Source: Legionellales bacterium (GTDB taxonomy: Bacteria > Pseudomonadota > Gammaproteobacteria > JAHCLG01). Taken from it: a stretch of 64,000 nt of DNA. The notes beneath the pieces are model-generated. The model saw only the letters and a list, made by a program, of their open reading frames with translations, did not search any database and was not told the DNA's origin. This document shows, one piece after another, positions 36,931 through 45,864 of this stretch (its first letter is position 1; the number at the start of each line of letters is the position of its first letter). The DNA lies in contig JAHCLG010000012.1 of assembly GCA_026125385.1 (NCBI GenBank), positions 1 to 64,000 of the forward strand. The letters run 5' to 3'. The position numbers were made by a program, and so were the translations under genes.

Positions 36931-38016
36931 ATGCACGCTTTAAAAAAATTCTTGATAGATTTATTTACGCCTAGATTAGCTCCCATTTTATCAGCTATTA
37001 TTTTAATTTCCATATTTTTATGTGTTTCTCAGTTTTATCTTAAAAAATTATCGTTCATGTATGGGAATGATGATTACAGTAGAGCATCTTATTTGGCTAA
37101 CTTTACCCAAAAATCAAAAGCATTATCAGTAGTTGTTTTAGGGGGATCTACATTTAGAGAGTCAACTTATTCCGATAAAATCGTTTCCGATATCTTATCA
37201 AGAGAACTTCATAGTGATATTCAGTTTCTTAATCTTGCAAGTAGCTCTCAAACGTTTTTAGAAAGCAGAGCAATATTCGATACATTAAAAATCCAAAGAA
37301 ACTCTCTTTTACTAATTGGATTAACACCATCACGCTTTAACGAAAGCTATTCAGACATGCTTAAGCAATATAACAATCCACGAATACCGTTTTTAAATTA
37401 TCGAGGGATTAAAGCTTTTTTAGCTACTAATATTAATCGTTTTCTAATTTGGTACCCTGATTTTTTTAGTTATAGTTTATGGATTAAAAAACGTTTTATT
37501 GAGCTATCTCCCTCTGCATGCTCAATAAATTTCTCGTTATCGGCAAGCACCAAGTGCATTGTTGCTACATTCAGAAATATAAGTGATTATCAACTTCCCT
37601 CTATGAAATTACACCATTATTATAACATGAGCCCTCTATCTGCTGAACAAAAGAAAAACTTCACCAAGGAGTATGCCAAAATAATGAAAAAAAAATTTAA
37701 TACAAACTATCTTTATTCTTCCCAATTGTTGTTAACCTTAATCCGAGATGCTCAAAAAAAGCACGTAAAAGTTATTCTTTATTTTTTACCCAGATCAACA
37801 TTAGCCAGACAAGCCGATAGTTATCTTTTTTTAAATCTTAACCAAGAATTAACTAAAATACAAAAAATAACCCATGTACCATTATATAATTTGATAAATT
37901 CACCAAACTTAACTGACGAAGATTATTACGATATTTATCATTTTTTGCCAAGTGGACGTAAAAAATTTGCACCTCAATTTTATTCATTAGTGGAAAATGC
38001 TTGGAAAAATGATTAG
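36931..38016 (+). CDS. SGNH-hydrolase-like, DltD-type acyltransferase partner
   Basis: A 361-residue protein with one N-terminal membrane anchor (about 15-36) and an extracytoplasmic SGNH domain. The nucleophile block is VVLGGSTFRES (Ser73), and the C-terminal Asp334-I-Y-His337, followed by FLPSGRKKFA, supplies the other catalytic residues. DltD takes the acyl group from DltX's Tyr onto its Ser and then passes it to the polymer; the same role is inferred here. It starts on the base after the microprotein stop without its own clear ribosome site, so translation is coupled. The acceptor polymer is unknown. Confidence 0.78.
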   Translation: MHALKKFLIDLFTPRLAPILSAIILISIFLCVSQFYLKKLSFMYGNDDYSRASYLANFTQKSKALSVVVLGGSTFRESTYSDKIVSDILSRELHSDIQFLNLASSSQTFLESRAIFDTLKIQRNSLLLIGLTPSRFNESYSDMLKQYNNPRIPFLNYRGIKAFLATNINRFLIWYPDFFSYSLWIKKRFIELSPSACSINFSLSASTKCIVATFRNISDYQLPSMKLHHYYNMSPLSAEQKKNFTKEYAKIMKKKFNTNYLYSSQLLLTLIRDAQKKHVKVILYFLPRSTLARQADSYLFLNLNQELTKIQKITHVPLYNLINSPNLTDEDYYDIYHFLPSGRKKFAPQFYSLVENAWKND

Positions 38017-38199
38017 CGAATGTTGATAATTTTAGGGTTTTGATAATTGTGTTGTTTATTTTTGTCAAACTAATACTAATCGCCGAGGCAAAATTGGAGC
38101 TAAAATTATAGTAAATGACAAGAAATAAGAAAACTCGAAATAGAATTGCAAACTTGGAGTATAATTTAATTTTTTTATTAAAGATAAGGTAATATATTT

Positions 38200-38457
38200 A
38201 TGGGCAACGAAATTACTGAATTAGAATCCGCGATTAAAGAAATCTTCTTTAATGAATTTGGCCTATCTAGTGACGAGTTATCAGAAGAAACAGGTTTGTT
38301 TAGCAATAGTGTACTTGACTCACTTGATGTAATTCGTTTAATGAGTAGTATAGAAAAAAAATTTACTATAAAAATACCCGTGTACGCGGTTAGCCTTGAA
38401 GATTTTGACTCTATTTCGAAAATTGTCATACTTATTCAAAAGTTTAGAGTAAAATAA
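38200..38457 (+). CDS. Acyl carrier protein of the acylation locus
   Basis: An 85-residue carrier protein with the phosphopantetheine site Ser41 in SVLDSLDVIRL, acidic helices on both sides, and the usual four-helix length. It follows the SGNH gene by 183 bases, after an AAGGT ribosome site, and is followed by a terminator-like hairpin. In the locus it corresponds to DltC: the ligase would load it and the MBOAT discharge it. It is unlikely to be the fatty-acid AcpP, given its context and its divergence from the usual AcpP motif (GADSLD). Confidence 0.87.
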   Translation: MGNEITELESAIKEIFFNEFGLSSDELSEETGLFSNSVLDSLDVIRLMSSIEKKFTIKIPVYAVSLEDFDSISKIVILIQKFRVK

Positions 38458-38568
38458 TTTAATTTGACACTTGATGTTCATATTGTATTTCAAAATAACG
38501 ATGCAACAATACTGCTTTCGTGGAGAATGACAGGGAACAAAATCTTCATTGACAATTGGTATAGCAAA

Positions 38569-38588
38569 GCCCCCTTCAAAAGGGGGGC
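38569..38588 (+). terminator. Hairpin downstream of the acyl carrier protein gene
   Basis: GCCCCCTT / AAGGGGGGC stem around a CAA-type loop, followed by ATTTAT. A short GC-rich stem with only a weak T-tract, located 110 bases after the ACP stop. Probable terminator. Confidence 0.55.
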
Positions 38589-38696
38589 ATTTATCGGGTG
38601 ATTTTAACAGTTAAGAAAGTTTTGATAGCGTTTGGTTTTAACGCAACCAAGTACACCATATCTGAGAATTCACCTCAACCCAACCTTGAACAGCTT

Positions 38697-39152
38697 TTAT
38701 TTTTTTATAGGGGTGATGTTAACCTTATAATTATCATTACCACCAGTGACTTCTGCTCTAAAGCCTGCATAAGGGCACTTTACTCCTGGTCCTGGATAAT
38801 CAACAAATGTCCCATCGACTGTTGTGGGTGTAATATTAATATGTTCAGCGGTTACAGTGACTGCAACTCGAGCTGGCGCGCTTAGATTCCACTGGCATGG
38901 GTTAGAGGAATTAGCAGAAAATGCTAATATATTGATATGTCCTGTGGAATCAGGTATTCCACCAATTATCGAACTCCCAGTTTGCGAACTTATAACATAA
39001 ACCCCTCCATCTGCCGAATGTATCATCCCCTGAATATCAGGTGACGAAGAAATTATGGGGATAGTTGCAATATTTGCAGTTTGAGCAAAAAGAGTGCCCG
39101 TAAAAAACATTAAACAAATACCTAAAAAAGAAACTTGTATTGTTCTTAACAT
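38697..39152 (-). CDS. Hypothetical secreted protein
   Basis: A 151-residue protein with a typical signal peptide (MLRTIQVSFLGICLMFFTGT, cut after LFAQ/A) and a small beta-rich exported domain with two Cys (NPCQWN and VKCPYAGF) that could form a disulfide. The start at 39152 has AGGAG eight bases upstream; ten codons further upstream lack a site. I do not recognise a family. It is convergent with the acyl carrier gene and could share the envelope role only by proximity. Confidence 0.6.
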   Translation of the reverse strand: MLRTIQVSFLGICLMFFTGTLFAQTANIATIPIISSSPDIQGMIHSADGGVYVISSQTGSSIIGGIPDSTGHINILAFSANSSNPCQWNLSAPARVAVTVTAEHINITPTTVDGTFVDYPGPGVKCPYAGFRAEVTGGNDNYKVNITPIKK

Positions 39153-39539
39153 ATATAATCTCCTGAGGCTATTCATACGCACACTCTAATAAAGCACAAT
39201 GTTAATATAGTATAAACGACAAGAAAGATCCAATTTTATTAAAAAATATACAATTCAATTGGCTAGCTTCAAATAAAATAAATATTCGGTTTACCCGTTG
39301 AAAAGAGACTGTTAGTAGTTAAGCAGAGATTTTAAATTGAGGGTGTAAACCCCCCATTTATAAAACTAGTTGAAAAGAGAATTTTGCAAAGGGGGTTTCA
39401 TTCTTTGTTTGAATGTCCTTATGCTACCGATCCATATTTATCAAGAGCATTTCATGTATATCAAAAATTGTTTGTAATTGAAAGATACCTGGAGCGTTTA
39501 TACTGATTTACTAATTTAAAAGTGTATTAAAATATCAGT
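39153..39539. other. 387-bp intergenic region before the O-antigen locus
   Basis: No gene seen. It contains the upstream region of the secreted protein and an inverted repeat, AAACCCCCC at 39347-39355 and GGGGGTTT at 39391-39398, separated by about 35 bases. The rest is AT-rich without recognisable structure. Confidence 0.4.
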
Positions 39540-40625
39540 CTAGATATATGAGCAAATAATATCTGCTATTTTATTTGCGGCCTTACCAGCACCATATAGT
39601 TCAATGTTCTTGCCATAATGTCCGACACGATCTTCAATAATTTGATTTAATAAATTAAACTTTGCTTGAGGAACTAATAAATTCCACTCACTATCTATTA
39701 ACTCTACCCATTCAGTTTGATCTCTAACTGTAATACAGGGTACGCGATAAAAGTAGGCTTCTTTTTGCACTCCACCAGAATCTGTTACAATTAATTTAGC
39801 ATTAGATTCTAAAATGATCATATTCATATAACTTACGGGCTGAATCAATGTAATATTTTTAGTGAGTTCATTCAACAAACCATATCCCTGAAGAATATGT
39901 AATGTCCTAGGATGCAATGGCATAACAACTGGAATAGTTCTAGCTAAATGATTCAGTTGTTGAAATAATAACTTAAGGATTGTAATGTTATCAGTATTTT
40001 CAGCACGGTGAATTGTTGCCAATACATAATTTTTTTCTATTAATTTATTTTCTTTTAGTATTCCTTGCTTTCTTAAAGCACTTTTACGATAAAATAGCGC
40101 TGCATCGTACATAACATCGCCCACCAGATGTATTTTATCTTTTTCAATACCTTCGCGAAGTAAATTACTCACTGATGTTTCAGTAGGGCAGAATAGCACG
40201 CTAGATACTTGATCAACTATTATACGGTTTATTTCTTCCGGCATATACCTATTAAACGATCTTAAGCCTGCCTCTACATGAATAACTGGAATATGAAGTT
40301 TAACGCTTGCAAGTGCCGCTGCTAATGTAGAATTTGTATCGCCATAAACTACTATTAAATTTGGTTTTTTGGTCAATAAGATATTTTCAATTTTTTCTAA
40401 CATTATTCCTGTTTGTTGGCCATGTGAAGCTGAGCCAACTCCTAAATTATAGGTAGGTAAAGGAATGGATAACTCCTGAAAAAAAATAGATGACATGTTT
40501 TCATCGTAATGCTGACCAGTATGTAGTATTTCTTCGTGAATCTGGTTTTTGGTCTTAAGGACTCTAGAAACTGCAGCTGCTTTTATAAATTGTGGACGAG
40601 CACCAACTATACTTATTATCTTCAA
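39540..40625 (-). CDS. UDP-GlcNAc 2-epimerase family; probable UDP-2,3-diacetamido uronic acid 2-epimerase
   Basis: A 361-residue non-hydrolysing 2-epimerase of the WecB/WbpI family: IVGARPQFIKAAAVS, HTGQHYDENMS, GDTNSTLAAALA, HVEAGLRSFNRYMPEEINR and the active-site TDSGGVQKEA. WecB (GlcNAc to ManNAc) and WbpI (2,3-diacetamido-glucuronic to mannuronic form) cannot be separated by eye. WbpA, B, D and E homologues in this window make WbpI's substrate, and no wecC dehydrogenase partner is seen next to it, so WbpI is preferred. It is the last gene of the left O-antigen operon. Confidence 0.85.
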   Translation of the reverse strand: MKIISIVGARPQFIKAAAVSRVLKTKNQIHEEILHTGQHYDENMSSIFFQELSIPLPTYNLGVGSASHGQQTGIMLEKIENILLTKKPNLIVVYGDTNSTLAAALASVKLHIPVIHVEAGLRSFNRYMPEEINRIIVDQVSSVLFCPTETSVSNLLREGIEKDKIHLVGDVMYDAALFYRKSALRKQGILKENKLIEKNYVLATIHRAENTDNITILKLLFQQLNHLARTIPVVMPLHPRTLHILQGYGLLNELTKNITLIQPVSYMNMIILESNAKLIVTDSGGVQKEAYFYRVPCITVRDQTEWVELIDSEWNLLVPQAKFNLLNQIIEDRVGHYGKNIELYGAGKAANKIADIICSYI

Positions 40626-40642
40626 GATATCTCTCCCTCTTA

Positions 40643-41422
40643 TTAATCTATAGTTTTTTTGGATACTTTAACTAACGCCTGGTATATATTATTATACTGA
40701 ATAATTTTGGCGAGTGATTGAGAAATAATTTGAGTTATGGCTTTATGGATCTTCTGATTCTTCCAAGTGCCTTCAACCTCCATAGCAGCAGAAGCTTTTG
40801 GAATAAAATATAGTGAAAATCCATTATTAAACATATTAACCATTCCTGCTGGTCTTTCTATAATACAAAGATTTGAGGCATAACCTGTATAAACTATTTT
40901 AGTAATTCCAATATTTCTTAATTGTTTTATAAATGAATCTATATCAAAATTTTGCCAAAATAATATTTTAACATTAGAATTAATATAAGCTAATTGATGA
41001 AATTTTTGAGAAATCTCGCAGCTATAAGCCTTTGGCTTAAAAACTCTACAGTCATTTGTGAAAATATATACGTGGAATCCCTTTGCGCTTGCCGCTGTTA
41101 TAAGCGGGAGAATATAATTTTGAGTAATTTTTCCATAATAAGTATTAAGAAATTTTGAAGGCATATTATCCCATGGATCAACTACAAAAAAGGCAGTATC
41201 TTTGTTACTCAACGATGTGTTAAATAAATAATTATTTTTTTTACCTGCGTATGGCACATCTTGATTATCGAGCATTAAAACTCCATTCTGGTCAAGTTTA
41301 AAATAACTTGTTACTGATACTGGAACTACTATTTTTTGAAGATCAATATCAGACTTGGCTGCATAACTGAAGCAATTGATTGTTCCAATAAAAGCAAATA
41401 CTAGCGCTGCAATAATTCTCAC
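40643..41422 (-). CDS. Exported isochorismatase-like cysteine hydrolase
   Basis: A 259-residue protein with a signal peptide (MRIIAALVFAFIGTINCFSYAAK; cut near 20-22) and an isochorismatase-like alpha/beta fold. The putative catalytic Asp is in FFVVDPWDNMP and the Cys is in TGYASNLCIIERP. The ending FIPKASAAMEV fits the family's last strand. Family members hydrolyse amides or vinyl ethers; an exported one inside a sugar locus is unusual, and its substrate is unknown. It lies 17 bases before the 2-epimerase gene. Confidence 0.68.
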   Translation of the reverse strand: MRIIAALVFAFIGTINCFSYAAKSDIDLQKIVVPVSVTSYFKLDQNGVLMLDNQDVPYAGKKNNYLFNTSLSNKDTAFFVVDPWDNMPSKFLNTYYGKITQNYILPLITAASAKGFHVYIFTNDCRVFKPKAYSCEISQKFHQLAYINSNVKILFWQNFDIDSFIKQLRNIGITKIVYTGYASNLCIIERPAGMVNMFNNGFSLYFIPKASAAMEVEGTWKNQKIHKAITQIISQSLAKIIQYNNIYQALVKVSKKTID

Positions 41423-41497
41423 CTTTCACTCCTTTATAAATACTTAAAGATAAATCACATATTTTTTATCTTGTTTATAAAAATTTCATTAATCTAA

Positions 41498-42724
41498 TTA
41501 TATTTGATTAAACATTGACATTTCTAATTTATCTACAATTTGTTCGATATCATGATATTTCTTTAGATATTCGTATCCCCTTTCCCCCATACTTTTTTGA
41601 CTTTCAGTATTCATATTTGCCATTTCTACAATTGCTCTAGCCATGGATTCAGGACATGATGGAGGAATTGAAATTCCAGCACCAGCAGTCTTAACTGGAT
41701 CATATGAAGAACTTACAGCAAATATTACTGGTTTTGACATAAAAAAGTAATCAAAAAGTTTATTTGGACTAATCCCCCAATGAAAAAGTGGTGAGTCTTT
41801 TAATAGCATTACACAGGCATCACACGATTTTATAAAATTATAGATTTCTGATTTAGGTACAGGATCATAAAAGTAAACATTGGAAATACTTTCTTTTTCT
41901 TTTCTCAATTTCAAGCGGGCTTTTTCTGGACCATCTCCAATTAGTTTTATTCGAATATTTTTTTCTTCATTTGATAAGTTTAATAAAAGTTTGGCAGCAT
42001 CAAGCAAAACATCAAGATCATTAGCCAATCCATGGGTTCCAGCATATACTATGTCATAGTAAAAATTATCTTTTATGTAAGTATAATTATAACCAGGTTG
42101 AATATTTGTATCTACAAAGTTTGGTAACCATATAATTTTTTCTTTGCAAATTCCTTGAGCCTCTATATGCTTTTTAGTATCAGGAAGAAGTGAAATAATT
42201 GTTTCAGATTTTTTGTAGAGGAATTTTGCAATCTTCTTTAGCAAGATGATTAAGAAATTTTTTTGAGAAAACTTACCCAATGCTATTAATGTTTCTGGCC
42301 AAATATCGCGAATTTCCAAAAAAAAAGGGACTTTGTATCTTTTTGCAACATAGTAAGCTCCCAGTGCTGCAAAAAGATGCGGCGAAGAACCAATCACTAT
42401 ATCTGGCTTTTCACAAAAATTTGAGTAATTGCACCGCGTAACTTTGAAAAAGTAAACCAACATGTTCCAGAATCGCTTTATACTATTTCCATAGTATTTA
42501 GGCGTAGGTATAAAAATAAAGGGGACACTATCAAAATAGAATGGCCGCTCTAACTTACACTCCTCTGCCGGCTCAATATTTTCAGATGAAAAATGATCAA
42601 AGTTTGAAGCTATAATATAAACCTCATGGCCTCTTTGAATTAGTTTTTTAGCCAAATTAAAATGACGCGTACCTCCAAAACGAGTTGGTGGTATCGCGTA
42701 GTGATTAAAAATTAAAATCTTCAT
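41498..42724 (-). CDS. Glycosyltransferase family 4 (WbuB-like)
   Basis: A 408-residue GT-B enzyme: N-terminal domain starting MKILIFNHYAIPPTRFGGTRHFN, with FLEIRDIWPETLIALG (the WbuB/WcaI-type signature). The C-terminal donor domain has VYAGTHGLANDLDVLLDA, KLIGDGPEKARLK, and PSPNKLFDYF-like residues (ISPNKLFDYFFMSKPV). It presumably adds the second sugar to the lipid-linked O-unit after PglC. It is the only clear non-initiating glycosyltransferase in this locus, so a short repeat is implied. Confidence 0.9.
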   Translation of the reverse strand: MKILIFNHYAIPPTRFGGTRHFNLAKKLIQRGHEVYIIASNFDHFSSENIEPAEECKLERPFYFDSVPFIFIPTPKYYGNSIKRFWNMLVYFFKVTRCNYSNFCEKPDIVIGSSPHLFAALGAYYVAKRYKVPFFLEIRDIWPETLIALGKFSQKNFLIILLKKIAKFLYKKSETIISLLPDTKKHIEAQGICKEKIIWLPNFVDTNIQPGYNYTYIKDNFYYDIVYAGTHGLANDLDVLLDAAKLLLNLSNEEKNIRIKLIGDGPEKARLKLRKEKESISNVYFYDPVPKSEIYNFIKSCDACVMLLKDSPLFHWGISPNKLFDYFFMSKPVIFAVSSSYDPVKTAGAGISIPPSCPESMARAIVEMANMNTESQKSMGERGYEYLKKYHDIEQIVDKLEMSMFNQI

Positions 42725-42733
42725 AACTCATTC

Positions 42734-44563
42734 CTATTGTGATAACCATAATAGTGTAATGGCTTCCATAATACGTTTTTTATTTGATATAAGTTGCATA
42801 TCAGAAAATGCGGATTTTATACTAATATTGTTCTTCAAAAAAGATTTATATTCGCATTCTTTATCAAATAGTTCTTTTCTAAGAATATTACCTAGACCTG
42901 TATTAATTAGGTTACTCAAGCTTATATCAAAGCCTCGTTTATATCTAGCCCAACAGATGCTTGGTATGAGTTTATCTGACATTATTTCACGTACAATCCA
43001 CTTACCGTATCCTGACCTAATTTTAAATTTAGTTTCAAGGGCTAATCCATATTCAATCAATCTATAATCCATAAATGGTAATCGGCTTTCTACACTATTC
43101 CCTAAAGAATTACAATCTTCATATCTAAGCAAAGTGGGCAAACTCAATTTTATAATATCCAAAATTTGACGTTCGTAAAGTGGCTGCGACGGACAATAAT
43201 TTAAACTTAAAATCGATGAATGCGGTAAATTAATAATTGTATCGTCAATATCATTTACTAGATTATATCTATCTCTATGGCGCCAGTATAAAGGAAATTG
43301 TTTATATTCGCTAAAAAAAATTGGAATGCAGTCAATGAAATGTTTGATGATTCCAAAATAATTTTTTTGATATATTAAATTTTTGAATTTAAATAACAAA
43401 TATTTACGATATCCCATGAAAGCTTCATCACCACCTTGGCCTCCCATTAACACTTTAATGCCTGAATTTTTTACATGTTTATAAATCAACTGCTGCATTA
43501 CAACACTTAAACTACTAAAAGGCGCATCTTGCAACTTTATTGTATTTAACAAACCATCAATAATTTCTTGGTTGCTCGGCCAAATATAATTAACGTTAAG
43601 ATTTAATTTTTTGCTTAGCTTATTTACCTCGACTCCTTCGGAGTGTTTTTGATCCGGACTTCCATAACAAAATGCTGTTATATTATTTTTCTGCGCAACT
43701 GTTAAAGAGGCGATTACAGATGAATCTAGCCCGCCACTTAGAGAAATTCCCACCGGAACATCAGAGCGAAGACGAATTTTAACCGAGTCCTGAAGAAGCT
43801 CAAGTATGGACTCAGAGTGCTGCAGTAAAGAATATGAGCTAATCTTATCAACCAAGGTTGGGACATTTTTTTTTAGATCGTAGTAATACTTATTTTCTAA
43901 TTTTAATCCGTTATTTTTAAGGCACCTAACATATGACCCAGGAATAACTGATTTAATATTGTTATATTGTGTTTCTTCGCTCCCATTTTCAAAAACCAAA
44001 TATTTAATTCCGTGGGCTATATAGTCAAAGTTTGGAGATGCATGAACATACTGAGCAATTTTTTTTGCCGTAGATGCAAATACAATTTCACTTGATGAAG
44101 ACCAGTAATATAGTGGTTTTTTGCCAAATCTATCTCTAACCAACCATAATACATTCTCTAATTTATCAAATAATCCAAAAGAAAATGCGCCATTAAATTT
44201 TTTAAAAGCTTGCTCTTTCCATGCGTAAAAAGCATTTAAAATAACCTCAGTATCACTCTTTGTTTTAAAATTAAAGCCTATTTTAAGCAATATATCTCTT
44301 AGCTCTAGATAATTATAAATTTCTCCGTTATAGGTTATACAGTAACGTTTCGAATTGTCCCACATTGGCTGATTTGAGCGCGCATCTAAATCAAGAATAC
44401 TCAATCTATTATGCCCAAAAATAGTTTGACCCTGCTCAAACTTTATAACCTCAATGCCTTGGTGATCTGGTCCACGATTGGACTGGTGTTCAACAATACT
44501 ATTTATAAGCATTAAATGTTCGTCCTTTTTGCAAGACGAGAAAACTCCAGATATTCCGCACAT
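42734..44563 (-). CDS. AsnB-like glutamine amidotransferase (uronic acid amidation)
   Basis: A 609-residue class II amidotransferase of the asparagine synthetase family. The nucleophile is Cys2 (MCGISGVFS), glutaminase motifs include RGPDHQG and NGEIYNY, and the synthetase PPi loop is SGGLDSSVIAS. In O-antigen clusters such proteins (WbpS/WbtH type) make amides of uronic acids rather than asparagine. It lies in the O-antigen operon 10 bases upstream of the GT gene. Amidation of the diacetamido uronic acid is inferred. Confidence 0.88.
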   Translation of the reverse strand: MCGISGVFSSCKKDEHLMLINSIVEHQSNRGPDHQGIEVIKFEQGQTIFGHNRLSILDLDARSNQPMWDNSKRYCITYNGEIYNYLELRDILLKIGFNFKTKSDTEVILNAFYAWKEQAFKKFNGAFSFGLFDKLENVLWLVRDRFGKKPLYYWSSSSEIVFASTAKKIAQYVHASPNFDYIAHGIKYLVFENGSEETQYNNIKSVIPGSYVRCLKNNGLKLENKYYYDLKKNVPTLVDKISSYSLLQHSESILELLQDSVKIRLRSDVPVGISLSGGLDSSVIASLTVAQKNNITAFCYGSPDQKHSEGVEVNKLSKKLNLNVNYIWPSNQEIIDGLLNTIKLQDAPFSSLSVVMQQLIYKHVKNSGIKVLMGGQGGDEAFMGYRKYLLFKFKNLIYQKNYFGIIKHFIDCIPIFFSEYKQFPLYWRHRDRYNLVNDIDDTIINLPHSSILSLNYCPSQPLYERQILDIIKLSLPTLLRYEDCNSLGNSVESRLPFMDYRLIEYGLALETKFKIRSGYGKWIVREIMSDKLIPSICWARYKRGFDISLSNLINTGLGNILRKELFDKECEYKSFLKNNISIKSAFSDMQLISNKKRIMEAITLLWLSQ

Positions 44564-44585
44564 AGACTACCTCCAAAGGAAGAAA

Positions 44586-45857
44586 TTATACTTCTCTTTT
44601 TAAAATTGCTTGAGAAGCTATTGACCAAATTAAAATATTATAAATTAATAATTTATGGACTGCGAAAAATTGCGCGTAGATGAATAAACATAGCAACAAA
44701 CAGGCAAGCCCAAGATATTCTATACATTTTAACTGCTTAGCCTTTTTTAATAAGCTAGAAAATAATATACCATAAAATAATAAACCCCACATTAAACCAA
44801 AAAGTCCACCATATACTAAAAAATAAATACTTAGATTGTGAATATATGTTCTTGAATCATTAAGAGAAGTATAAAATGGATTTCCAGAGCCAATTCCAAA
44901 TAAAATATTTAGCCAAGAACTGTTAATCCATATTTTTATTGCCGGCAACCATTCATCATATAGTCGACCATTCGTGTAGTCCTGAGTATTTCCTGTTATA
45001 TTTTGATTGTTTATACGCATTAGTAATGCTTGGAAAACCCCGTGAAAAAATAACATATATATCGATATAAGCACAAGAATCATAAAAATGCATGCTGTAG
45101 TTTTTTTCACTTTTTTCCCACTATTAATTAGATTAAATGGTTCAGTAACTGAACTACTCTTGTATTTATAGTAATGTATCGCACAAAAAATCCAAGCAAT
45201 CAGACAAGCTAATATCATGGAGCGTGTAAGCGTTATCATAATTGCAAAAAATCCGATAAGTATCACTATGAAAAACAGAATTTTTTTTATTAAAATTGTA
45301 TTTTTATCAAGAATATAGACAATAGGAATAACGGCATTACAGAACAATAGGGGTTCTGTAGTACGAGGATCCAATAATGTAATTCTAGATAAGCTTATAG
45401 TTAATGCGCTAAAAACTTTTTGATTATGTACTACCGTGTAATATAAATAAAAATGATATAAGCTTTGAACTATTCCCGCAAAAATTAAGACATATATTAT
45501 TGATTCTAAAGTTAATTCTTTAGATGAGATTAAGCCAATAGAAATAAGTGGAATAAATAATAAATAACTTGCGCACGAGCGCATCACATAATAAAAAGAA
45601 ACATTGTTTGACAATCCGATAACGGCAGAAATTGTAAAAACTAAAAGATACAATAATATTACTAAAAATAAAGGCTTGTCCCAAGGCAAGCTTTCAATAC
45701 CCATTGGCAATTTTGATAAAATTATAATAGCCGTAATCGAAGGTAAAACAAGAATTAAAATATCAAATACACCTGGATATTGAGGAGCTGGATTCACCAA
45801 AAACGAAGTTATCATAAAGATTAACATGCCAAAAGGTGCATATAGTTTGTTTTCCAT
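44586..45857 (-). CDS. O-antigen polymerase/ligase family membrane protein (Wzy-like)
   Basis: A polytopic protein of 423 residues with about 11-12 hydrophobic segments and a large periplasmic loop near residues 270-345. The loop ends in the Wzy_C/O-antigen ligase motif HNLSIYFLVYGG. A conserved Arg region, TLTRSM, precedes it. Within this gene set, Wzy polymerase is more likely than WaaL ligase, but sequence cannot separate the two. It lies between the amidotransferase and C5-epimerase genes. Confidence 0.8.
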   Translation of the reverse strand: MENKLYAPFGMLIFMITSFLVNPAPQYPGVFDILILVLPSITAIIILSKLPMGIESLPWDKPLFLVILLYLLVFTISAVIGLSNNVSFYYVMRSCASYLLFIPLISIGLISSKELTLESIIYVLIFAGIVQSLYHFYLYYTVVHNQKVFSALTISLSRITLLDPRTTEPLLFCNAVIPIVYILDKNTILIKKILFFIVILIGFFAIMITLTRSMILACLIAWIFCAIHYYKYKSSSVTEPFNLINSGKKVKKTTACIFMILVLISIYMLFFHGVFQALLMRINNQNITGNTQDYTNGRLYDEWLPAIKIWINSSWLNILFGIGSGNPFYTSLNDSRTYIHNLSIYFLVYGGLFGLMWGLLFYGILFSSLLKKAKQLKCIEYLGLACLLLCLFIYAQFFAVHKLLIYNILIWSIASQAILKREV

Positions 45858-45864
45858 CTCTTTA

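Noticed and set aside
38598-38885. Open frame of 95 codons on the plus strand after the acyl carrier gene
   Set aside because: It is antisense to the better-supported secreted-protein gene, has no recognisable domain, and starts within a terminator tail without a ribosome site.
39347-39398. AAACCCCCC / GGGGGTTT inverted repeat as a terminator
   Set aside because: The loop is about 35 bases, and there is no T-tract on either strand at a suitable place. It is recorded only as a feature of the gap.
39540-40625. Naming the 2-epimerase gene wecB
   Set aside because: Sequence fits WecB and WbpI alike. The wbpA-B-D-E genes in the window favour WbpI, so no symbol is given.
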